A stretch of DNA of 64,000 nt from JBBQLG01 sp964251665 (GTDB taxonomy: Bacteria > Bacteroidota > Bacteroidia > Cytophagales > Spirosomataceae), in contig CAXUKO010000012.1 in the NCBI GenBank assembly GCA_964251665.1, positions 129,318 to 193,317 of the forward strand, written 5' to 3'. Below the pieces are notes generated by a model. The model worked only from the letters and a program-made list of their open reading frames with translations, had not been told where the DNA came from and made no database searches. Positions 1 through 7,073 of this stretch are shown here, piece after piece (position 1 is the stretch's first letter; every line of letters starts with the position of its first letter). Made by a program: the position numbers and the translations under genes.

Positions 1-1015
1 AGGCCCGAATACCCATATCCATGTACCGATTGAGTTGCGTCAGAATCTGCTCCGGTGTACCGACCAGCGCAGCCCCAGCACCCGACCGGGCCCGACCGAT
101 ACCGGTCCACAAAATGGGTTCGACAAAGCCGTCATCGTCAGCCTCCTGACGCAGTTCATCCTGCCGTAACACGCCCAACGATTTACCGTCCTGGGTTCGT
201 TGTTTCAGCGCTTCAGCCTGTTGTGCATCGAATTTACTCATCAACCGCCGGGTGTACGCACGCGCTTCGGCTTCGGTCTCGCGCACAACCAGGTGAATAC
301 GCAGGCCAAAATCAATGGTCCGTCCGTGGCGGGTAGCCCGGGCCGATACATCCTGCATGGTCGCGTAGAGGCTTTCCTCCTTTTCGGGCCACATCAGAAA
401 AACGTCGCAGTGCTCAGCGCAAACCTCGCGGGCACCGTCGGCAATACCACCGAAGTACAAAAGGGGACCGCCATTTTGCTGGTAGGGTTTTACCGGATCG
501 GTAGCCATACTCAGCTTGCCATAAACGGGGCCGTCATGTTCAATGCGGTCCTGGGTCCAGGCCTGTTTCAAAATTGTTATGGTCTCGGCGCAACGCTGAT
601 AGCGCCAGGCAGCATCTTCCTTATAACCGGGCAGGTCGGAGTTGATGATGTTAATCGTCAGGCGGCCTTCCAGCAAATGATCCAGTGTAGCAATGGCCCG
701 CGCCAGTTGAAGTGGATGGGTCTCGCCGGTCCGGATGGCGGTCAGCAAACTAATGTCGTGCGTCAACTGGGAGACGGCCGACGCAAAGGCAATCGGGTCC
801 TGGCCAACTACGTACGATGTAGGCAGCAGGCAATTCAGAAATCCCTGTTGTTCGGCCGTTAGCAGAATGTCCCGGCAGTGGGCAAAGCTGCTGCGCCGGT
901 CGGGGTCGAGCTGGCCTAAAAATTCGGTGTCACCCCCGCACAAATCACAAAACCAGGCGATTTCGGCCACGCGGTCGGTAGTGCGGATGGGGACGGTGCT
1001 AATGGTATCAAGCAT
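1..1015 (-). CDS. LLM-class flavin-dependent monooxygenase, SsuD-like (partial)
   Basis: The reverse strand is open from an ATG at 1015 to the window edge, so about 338 codons are visible and the C-terminus lies outside. The translation begins MLDTISTVPIRTTDR and reads as a luciferase-fold oxidoreductase of the alkanesulfonate monooxygenase type: a leading WFCDLCGGDTEF segment, an NIINSDLPGY segment, an LLYFGGIADGA segment and a C-terminal VGTPEQILTQLNRYMDMGI segment typical of SsuD relatives. Such enzymes use reduced FMN from a separate reductase to oxidise small substrates, often organosulfonates; the substrate here cannot be read. Its ATG overlaps the stop of the upstream alpha-glucosidase by 8 nt, suggesting translational coupling. 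No flavin reductase or sulfonate transporter is visible. Confidence 0.85.
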   Translation of the reverse strand, partial: MLDTISTVPIRTTDRVAEIAWFCDLCGGDTEFLGQLDPDRRSSFAHCRDILLTAEQQGFLNCLLPTSYVVGQDPIAFASAVSQLTHDISLLTAIRTGETHPLQLARAIATLDHLLEGRLTINIINSDLPGYKEDAAWRYQRCAETITILKQAWTQDRIEHDGPVYGKLSMATDPVKPYQQNGGPLLYFGGIADGAREVCAEHCDVFLMWPEKEESLYATMQDVSARATRHGRTIDFGLRIHLVVRETEAEARAYTRRLMSKFDAQQAEALKQRTQDGKSLGVLRQDELRQEADDDGFVEPILWTGIGRARSGAGAALVGTPEQILTQLNRYMDMGIRA

Positions 1016-2636
1016 GGTAAATTCGGGCTTCAAAGGGCCGCAACGTGTCTGCCGTATCGGGGTAATTTGATAGTAGGACCGACCCGGATGCAGGTATGTC
1101 AACGGCTACTGGATTAGCAGAAAAATTCGCCAAAATTACCAAAACCGTTTCCCCTAACCTACGTTCGTACGCCCAAACCGCCGGGTGGTCGGGCAGCAGA
1201 TCGTGATACGACCCTTCCCAAATGGCCGGTGCTTTTTTGCGCCAGCGGAGCAGCTTTTTATAGAAGCTCAACACCGAATCATCCCGCACCTGCTGGTCGG
1301 CTACGTTGATTTGGAGATAATTCGGATTCACCTTTAACCAGGGCTTTCCGCTTGTGAAGCCTGCGTTAGGCGTATTGAACCACTGCATGGGCGTTCGGGC
1401 GTGGTCGCGGGCGATGTAGTTAACTGACTCCAGAAAATCTGCCTCCCGCACCTTACCCGGCCCCACGAGTGCCTTATAGGCATTTAGCACCTGCACATCG
1501 TTGAACTCCGAAATACTGTTGAAATGGCAGTTGGTCATCCCAATTTCATTGCCCTGGTAAATCGTTGGGGTACCGCGCTGGGTCAGCAACACGGTAGCCA
1601 GCATCGTCGCCGATTCGTATGGATAGTTGACCGGATCACCAAAACGGGAGATGACGCGCGGATTGTCATGATTACCGAAGTAGATATTTTGCCAGCCTTC
1701 ACCCGTTTTGTCGTCCTGCTGAAGAGCCGTATCCCACTTATCAAAAATGGACTTTAATTGCAGTAACGTGTATTCGGGAGCATGTTTGGCAAAATGATGT
1801 TCATCACGAGGCATGGCATGATCGAAGTGATAAATCATATTCAACTCATGCCGGTCCTTGCCCACGTATAAGTTGGCCTGCTCCGCCGATATGCCAATGC
1901 CCTCACCAATACTCACACAGTCGTACCGGCTCAGCGTTTCGCGGTTCATTTCCCCTAAAAACTCGTGCACACGCGGCCCGTTGGCATACACCGAGCTATC
2001 ACCAAAACGACCGGGTGGATAGTTGGGAAAGTTTTGATCCTTCGAGATAAACGGAATGACATCCATCCGAAAGCCATCAACGCCCTTGTCGAGCCAGAAG
2101 CGCATGAGTGAGTAGACCTCCTCGCGCAGTTTCGGATTCTCCCAATTCAGGTCGGGTTGTTTATCGAGAAACAGATGCAGGTAATACTCTCCCGTGGCTT
2201 CGTCAAGCGTCCAGGCGGAACCAGAGAAGATGGATAGCCAGTCGTTGGGTTCCTCTCGCCAGATGTAATAATCCCGGTATGGGTTGTCCTTGGTCTTGCG
2301 GCTCTCCTGAAACCACCGATGCTCGTCGGAACTGTGGTTGACGACCAGGTCCAGCATCAGTTTCATGCCGCGTTTATGAACGCCCGTTAGCAGTTCGTCG
2401 AAGTCATCCATCGTGCCAAACTCGGTCATGATGGCTTCGTAATCCGACACGTCGTAGCCGTTATCGGCGTTGGGCGACTGGAAGATGGGACTGACCCAGA
2501 GGATATCGACGCCTAAATCGTGCAGATAGTCCAGCTTCTGAATGATGCCAATGAGATCACCCACGCCGTCGCCGTCAGAGTCATTGAAACTGCGGGGATA
2601 AATCTGGTAAATAACGGATGATTTATAATCAGGCAT
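1008..2636 (-). CDS. GH13 alpha-glucosidase, oligo-1,6-glucosidase type
   Basis: This 542-residue protein is a full-length GH13 enzyme that releases glucose from the non-reducing end of short alpha-glucans. Visible motifs are DLVVNHSSDEH (about 96-106), GFRMDVI with nucleophile D192, IGEGIG with acid/base E245, and FGNHDNPR with H323/D324. Valine directly after the nucleophile (D192-V193-I194) is the residue found in alpha-1,6-acting members of the family, so isomaltose-like substrates are favoured by inference. There is no signal peptide, so the enzyme should be cytoplasmic. It is the middle gene of a tight leftward set: 4 nt after a small DUF104-like gene and overlapping the downstream flavin monooxygenase by 8 nt. 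Confidence 0.93.
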   Translation of the reverse strand: MPDYKSSVIYQIYPRSFNDSDGDGVGDLIGIIQKLDYLHDLGVDILWVSPIFQSPNADNGYDVSDYEAIMTEFGTMDDFDELLTGVHKRGMKLMLDLVVNHSSDEHRWFQESRKTKDNPYRDYYIWREEPNDWLSIFSGSAWTLDEATGEYYLHLFLDKQPDLNWENPKLREEVYSLMRFWLDKGVDGFRMDVIPFISKDQNFPNYPPGRFGDSSVYANGPRVHEFLGEMNRETLSRYDCVSIGEGIGISAEQANLYVGKDRHELNMIYHFDHAMPRDEHHFAKHAPEYTLLQLKSIFDKWDTALQQDDKTGEGWQNIYFGNHDNPRVISRFGDPVNYPYESATMLATVLLTQRGTPTIYQGNEIGMTNCHFNSISEFNDVQVLNAYKALVGPGKVREADFLESVNYIARDHARTPMQWFNTPNAGFTSGKPWLKVNPNYLQINVADQQVRDDSVLSFYKKLLRWRKKAPAIWEGSYHDLLPDHPAVWAYERRLGETVLVILANFSANPVAVDIPASGSVLLSNYPDTADTLRPFEARIYHA

Positions 2637-2640
2637 AGGC

Positions 2641-2799
2641 TTATTTCTCCGGGTCAGATTTACCTTCTACGCCATCTTGCTCCTGCGATTCTATAGTCTC
2701 CAAAAATGTGACCAGTACACGCACCGACCCCTGAAAAGGCGGTAATTCGTGTAACGTTACCTGCCCGTTTTCGTAGACGCCCTCGATAGTATGTAGCAT
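2641..2799 (-). CDS. DUF104-like small protein (antitoxin-type beta domain)
   Basis: I place the start at the internal ATG giving MLHTIEGVYENGQVTLHE, 52 residues; a longer frame back to 2886 adds a poor, basic N-terminus. The pattern hTIEGVYENGQVxLxExP followed by VRVLVTFLE matches the short DUF104/AF2212-like proteins, which in other genomes are usually the antitoxin partner of a PIN-domain toxin. No toxin gene lies next to it. The gene instead sits 4 nt upstream of the GH13 alpha-glucosidase in the same orientation, so it is either an orphan antitoxin-like protein or has another role. The acidic tail (SQEQDGVEGKSDPEK) fits a soluble small protein. Family assignment is by pattern only. Confidence 0.6.
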   Translation of the reverse strand: MLHTIEGVYENGQVTLHELPPFQGSVRVLVTFLETIESQEQDGVEGKSDPEK

Positions 2800-3015
2800 A
2801 TATACCCTGCGTTTCGGTTTAGTACAGCTTCTTATAAACCCTGTTTCTTGATAACGAGTGACCCGAGGGTCTTCACATTGTAGCATCCATCTATACTGAC
2901 GCTACGCGATGAAGACCTTACGGGCCACTTTATACCACTACAGACTAACACTACTTATGCTCTACTAAACTAAATATTGGTTAGATAGTAAGCGTACCCC
3001 GTCAAAAGCTGTACG

Positions 3016-3109
3016 GTGCTTTTGTAACCCAGACGCCCACGTCTGGCTGCAATTGGTATCTTAGTTACTGGTCGACGACCAGACGTAGGCGTCTGGGTTA
3101 CAAAAGCAC
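3016..3109. repeat. Long inverted repeat, 31-bp arms
   Basis: The arms at 3016-3046 and 3079-3109 are reverse complements with one mismatch, around a 32-nt loop. Each arm also contains a small palindrome (CCAGACG..CGTCTGG), so the structure is nested. It lies in the 372-bp gap 2800-3171 between two leftward genes. The rest of that gap is AT-rich and shows nothing else I can name. It has no U-tract, so a dispersed REP- or MITE-like unit is more likely than a simple terminator. Confidence 0.85.
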
Positions 3110-3171
3110 TGGGCTACAACTACGGTAATGTTTACTTTTCGAATCAATGAAGCGCTATTGTCCTCTTCAGA

Positions 3172-6045
3172 CTACCGGAATAGTTCGTCAAAGGTGATGC
3201 TCACGTAGTACAAACCACCAATACGGGCCAGGCTGTACCCCTGCGCATAGTACTTATTCAGAATGTTAGTGCCACCCAGCTTTACCACTGACTTCAACGT
3301 AGGCACTTTATACGACACCTGTGCGTCGAGGCTGCTCCACGACGGCAACCAGACGTCGCCCGCCGTAGTGCCCTGCTCAAACCAGGTCCGGTCGGTCCAG
3401 CGGTAGGTGACGTTAAACCCGATGTTGGTACCGCTGATACGGGTATTACTCAGGCTGACATTGTACCGGTTTTCGGGGGAGATAAAGAAGTTACGACCCA
3501 GTTGCGCCACGTCGGGATCGCTCATTTTCCGCTTAATTACGTCCTCACCGGCTCTGTTTTTACGCACGTTGCCCTGCGCGTCGCGGAGGGTAACGGTGCC
3601 GACCTGATAGGCGTAATTCCCGCTAAGGGTGTAGCCCCGGCCCAACCCATACTCCAGACCAATACCGGCTCCCTGCGCATATATCTCGTTGAAGTTATTG
3701 AAGTTAATTTGCAGCAACCGGTAGTTAGCCGGATTCGACAGGGCTGCCGGTCCTCCGCCCGGTGTCAACAGTTGATAGAAGGTCTGGGCAGCAATGAAAT
3801 CGGTGTACTTGCTGTGGAAGTAAAACAAATCCACATACAGCTTATTGCTGACCAACGTTTTATAACCCACCTCCCACGTTTTTATCTTTTCGGTCGTGAA
3901 GCGCGACGGGTCATAGGTACGGCTGTTGAGTTGATCGGCAGTGAGTCGGCCCGCGGTGTAATCGGCGACATCGTTACTCAGGTAAGCCGGGTTAGAAAAC
4001 AGCCCCGCCGTTTGAGCGGCTACCTGCGAGCCACCCACATCGCCACTTCGTCCGGCGGCTGGCACCGTAAATAATTGCCCCGGTGAGGGGTTCCGGAACG
4101 CTGACTGCCACGATGCCCGGAAGTTGTGTACGCCAACGTTCAAAACGCCCGACGCTCTTGGCGTAAAGCCTCCGTTGAAATACTGATTCTTGTCATAGCG
4201 CACGGCCACGGTGGGTTTAAACGTAACCGTCGGTGAAAACCTGATTTCTTTGGCAGCCTGGGCGTATGCTCCGTATTCGTCGATGGTATATTCCGATCCA
4301 TCGGACTTCAGAGTTACAGCTGTACCACCCGTATTGAGCAGGTAACGCCGGAAACTACCTCCCACGAGCAGGTCGACAAAGCGGATCTGATTGGCGAAGT
4401 TGTACATCCCTTCGATATGATTTAGGGTTGAATTATCTTTATAACGCAAGCCCCTCACGGTTGTCGAGCCGGGAATAAACTGGTTGTTGAAGGTGTTGGT
4501 ATACTGATCGCGTACGCTGTTAAACTCGGCGGAGCCGGGCAGGTAACGCCCCTGATCGGCTGTAGCACGGGCCGCTCCAATAGCACCTCCGTTGGCTGCA
4601 TACGCCGTGGCAAAATCAGTAGCCCATGCACTGGTAGGCTTCCAGGTGTTGTTAATGGCAGCGGCTGCCTGACCAATGCTCCAGCCCTCAGCGCGCTGAT
4701 GCGTTGTATACGCCCGCAGGAAGAAGTTATCACCGCGAATCTCTGCTTTGAACTGGTGCCGCTGGTAATCAGGAATATACTCGCGGAAACCAGCCGTACG
4801 GATCAGGTTGCCATTTCCGTAGTACCATCCAATCGATGCTTCAATCTTCGGCGTGATCTTATAATGCGCTGAGATGTTCGCCCGGTTGTTAAATACCTTA
4901 CCGTTGTTCCCCAGAACATCCAACTCGGTGTAGCCCGTACGCGTCACGGCTTTACCAGCCAGTGCCGGGTTGGCGAAATTAGCCGGGTACGTGAATGAGC
5001 TGTTATTACCGCCAATTTCGTCGCCATAGATATTCACCCCGTCATACTGTAGGTTCGTATTCGGGTCATTATTCGGCACGTACCCAATGCCCGTTGCAAC
5101 GCCACCCCGGCTCGGATCGGTAGCCCAGAACGGCGACCGGGCACTGGTCGAACGGTCGCTATAATCGTCGGCAATGAAATCGGTACCTGCCAGTCGCTGA
5201 AAGCTTCCCTTGATGGCAAATTTGCCGAACGATTTAGCGTAGCGAATGGCCAGATCAGTATAGGGTTTAGCGCCGAAATTAGCCTTCCCGACGTTGTTCA
5301 CGCCCACTTTCACCTGAGCGCTCAGTCCCTGAAACTCGAATGGATTCTTGCTCCGGGTCAGCATCAGGCCCTGCAAGGCATCGGGGCCGTACAAGGCCGA
5401 CGAAGCCCCCGGAATCAGTTCGATGCTCTCCACGTCCAGATCAGAAATACCGGCTACATTACCAAAACCAAAGCCCAGCCCCGGCGACCGGTTGTCCATC
5501 CCGTCGGTTAGTTGCAGGAAGCGGTTGTTGTTGTTGGCTCCGAACCCGCGCAGGTTCACCGACTTAAACGTCAGGCTTTGCGTAAGCAGATCAACCCCTT
5601 TCACATTTTGCAGCGCATCGAAGGGCGAGGCTGCCGGGGAGTTCTGAAACTGCCGCACACCCAGCTTTTCGACTGTCACGGCGGCTTTCGTGATACTTTC
5701 GGCTACCCGACTGGCGGATACAACTACCTCGTCGGTCAGGATGGATTCTTCGGTTAATTGGATGGCAAGGCTGGTCATGTTCCCCGTTACGGCGATTTCC
5801 TTCCGACCGTAACCAACGAACGAAAAGGCCAGTGTAAACGGAGGAGCTACATCCGTCGTGAGCGTGAATTTTCCCTCGCGATCCGTAATTGTACCAATGG
5901 GCCGCCCCTTCACCAAAATGCTGACGCCGGGCAGGGGGCTATTGTTGGCTGCGTCGGTTACGGTGCCGCTGTAAATGGTTTGTTGTGCCCAAACTGATAG
6001 TGTCGTGAGCAGTATAAGGAACAAAGAGAGGGTACTATTCCGCAT
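3172..6045 (-). CDS. TonB-dependent outer membrane receptor (paralogue 1)
   Basis: About 957 residues from the ATG at 6045, which puts a signal peptide (MRNSTLSLFLILLTTLSVWAQ) at the N-terminus; the longer frame to 6084 would mask it. After the signal comes a carboxypeptidase-regulatory-like beta domain (YSGTVTDAANNSPLPGVSI), then a plug (EVVVSASRVAESITKAAVTVEKL, LRGFGANNNNRF, DVESIELIPGASSALYG) and a long beta-barrel ending in an aromatic-rich strand. Such receptors import ligands across the outer membrane using TonB energy. The ligand is not readable. It is clearly paralogous to the receptor at 7074-9929. A leftward terminator at 6101-6142 separates it from the carbonic anhydrase gene upstream, so it probably has its own promoter in 6046-6100. 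Confidence 0.93.
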   Translation of the reverse strand: MRNSTLSLFLILLTTLSVWAQQTIYSGTVTDAANNSPLPGVSILVKGRPIGTITDREGKFTLTTDVAPPFTLAFSFVGYGRKEIAVTGNMTSLAIQLTEESILTDEVVVSASRVAESITKAAVTVEKLGVRQFQNSPAASPFDALQNVKGVDLLTQSLTFKSVNLRGFGANNNNRFLQLTDGMDNRSPGLGFGFGNVAGISDLDVESIELIPGASSALYGPDALQGLMLTRSKNPFEFQGLSAQVKVGVNNVGKANFGAKPYTDLAIRYAKSFGKFAIKGSFQRLAGTDFIADDYSDRSTSARSPFWATDPSRGGVATGIGYVPNNDPNTNLQYDGVNIYGDEIGGNNSSFTYPANFANPALAGKAVTRTGYTELDVLGNNGKVFNNRANISAHYKITPKIEASIGWYYGNGNLIRTAGFREYIPDYQRHQFKAEIRGDNFFLRAYTTHQRAEGWSIGQAAAAINNTWKPTSAWATDFATAYAANGGAIGAARATADQGRYLPGSAEFNSVRDQYTNTFNNQFIPGSTTVRGLRYKDNSTLNHIEGMYNFANQIRFVDLLVGGSFRRYLLNTGGTAVTLKSDGSEYTIDEYGAYAQAAKEIRFSPTVTFKPTVAVRYDKNQYFNGGFTPRASGVLNVGVHNFRASWQSAFRNPSPGQLFTVPAAGRSGDVGGSQVAAQTAGLFSNPAYLSNDVADYTAGRLTADQLNSRTYDPSRFTTEKIKTWEVGYKTLVSNKLYVDLFYFHSKYTDFIAAQTFYQLLTPGGGPAALSNPANYRLLQINFNNFNEIYAQGAGIGLEYGLGRGYTLSGNYAYQVGTVTLRDAQGNVRKNRAGEDVIKRKMSDPDVAQLGRNFFISPENRYNVSLSNTRISGTNIGFNVTYRWTDRTWFEQGTTAGDVWLPSWSSLDAQVSYKVPTLKSVVKLGGTNILNKYYAQGYSLARIGGLYYVSITFDELFR

Positions 6046-6100
6046 TGCTGAATGATTTGTGGGCTGTTGTACTAAAAAATCCATGAATGATACAAAAATG

Positions 6101-6142
6101 GGTAAAAAATTAATAGCCCACGACGACGGTCACGGGCTATTA
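6101..6142 (-). terminator. Intrinsic terminator after carbonic anhydrase gene
   Basis: A perfect 9-bp stem (TAATAGCCC at 6111-6119 with GGGCTATTA at 6134-6142) is followed, reading leftward, by a run of T residues at 6104-6109. It ends transcription from 6202-6842. Confidence 0.8.
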
Positions 6143-6201
6143 ATTCGGTTAATCTATTGACAAACATTTACTAACAAAGCCATTGACGGCCTACACCTTA
6201 T

Positions 6202-6842
6202 TTAATTGGAACTGACCAGTTCAGCTACCTTTCCAGCTTCGGTAGCTGCGGGTACCTCCACTAATTTGCCCGTTTCTACTTCGTAGATGTAGCCGAACAC
6301 CGGAATATCCTTTGGCACCAGCGGGTGATTTTTAATTGTCTGTACATCTTCCGTCACGCTGTCGGCCAGGTTGCTGATGGTCAGGAAGGAGATGTTTTTA
6401 GCTGCGTCGGAACCGCCTTCTTCGGTAACGTTGCGCCAGCCGTTCTCATCCACAGTAGCCGTTTTCAGGCTTTTGGCCAGCAGCCCGCGTATGATTTCGT
6501 CGGTGAACAACTCCATACCGCAGTTGGTGTGATGAACCGAAGCGTCGGACCGTCACAAACCATACATGTGTGCCCAGCAGTCTATGCGAAATCACCAGCG
6601 ACCGGATGGCACGGTCCGACGTTTCGGGCGTCGCTCGCCCTGCCGCCCGCGTTGCGAATTACGTGGGCGTCACCTTCGGCTAAACCAGCGTACTTAGCCG
6701 GATCGAGTCGGGCATCCATGCAGGTTAGGATAGCAAAATGCTGGGCCGGTGGCAAGGCCAGACTTCCTTTATCGCCGAACGAGGCAACATACGCCTGATT
6801 GGCGGCTTCTACTTCCTGAACAATCTGATTATCAACGGCCAT
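6202..6842 (-). pseudogene. Beta-carbonic anhydrase broken by two 16-bp insertions
   Basis: Three pieces in three frames make up one beta-class carbonic anhydrase, a zinc enzyme for CO2/bicarbonate interconversion. The N-part has CMDARLD (zinc ligand C41, the D43/R45 dyad) and HVIRNAGGRASDA. A middle piece in another frame reads AIRSLVISHRLLGTH then VWFV. The C-part in a third frame resumes at HHTNCGMELFTDE, with the remaining His and Cys ligands, and runs to VPAATEAGKVAELVSSN. Removing the 16-mers at 6612-6627 and 6537-6552 restores one frame with every expected active-site residue. As it stands, translation from 6842 stops after 86 codons, and the frame from about 6516 (MELFTDE) would lack the first zinc ligand. 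It sits between two TonB receptors. Either a recent double lesion or an assembly problem. Confidence 0.85.
6537..6627. repeat. Paired inverted 16-mers inside carbonic anhydrase gene
   Basis: CCGAAGCGTCGGACCG at 6537-6552 and CGGTCCGACGTTTCGG at 6612-6627 are reverse complements with one mismatch (17 bp if the inner T/A pair is counted). The 59 bp between them are undisturbed carbonic anhydrase coding sequence in the normal orientation. I did not find the 16-mer elsewhere in the window by eye. Confidence 0.85.
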
Positions 6843-6847
6843 TTTCC

Positions 6848-7045
6848 TTAAAGTTTAGTTTGCGTTAGTGAAATGGAGCGAATACTGCTGTGAAAACGTG
6901 TGGACTGGCTCGCCGTTGGCCGGTCTGCCATTACCGAGTGAATACCCGCCGAAACCAACAAAGCCGATAACCAAACGCCAAAAAACCATCTGGCATACGG
7001 ATTGATCGTTGCCGACGCATGGGTAGTGTTCATTAGCTCTTCCAT
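6848..7045 (-). CDS. Small single-span membrane protein, hypothetical
   Basis: A 65-codon frame (or 61 codons from the second ATG at 7033) with one hydrophobic stretch, WFFGVWLSALLVSAGIHSVM, at about residues 20-39, followed by a polar Ser/Thr-rich tail. It fills the space between the upstream TonB receptor (gap 28 nt) and the carbonic anhydrase start (gap 5 nt), in the same orientation, which is the main argument that it is real. I do not recognise a family. It could be a chance frame in a leader region. Confidence 0.4.
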   Translation of the reverse strand: MEELMNTTHASATINPYARWFFGVWLSALLVSAGIHSVMADRPTASQSTRFHSSIRSISLTQTKL

Positions 7046-7073
7046 GTTGTTTTGTTGTTAAGTTTAGTAGAAG

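Noticed and set aside
200..1070. Plus-strand frames of 220 and 111 codons at the left edge
   Set aside because: They are antisense to the flavin monooxygenase and GH13 genes, whose reverse-strand translations are clearly protein-like.
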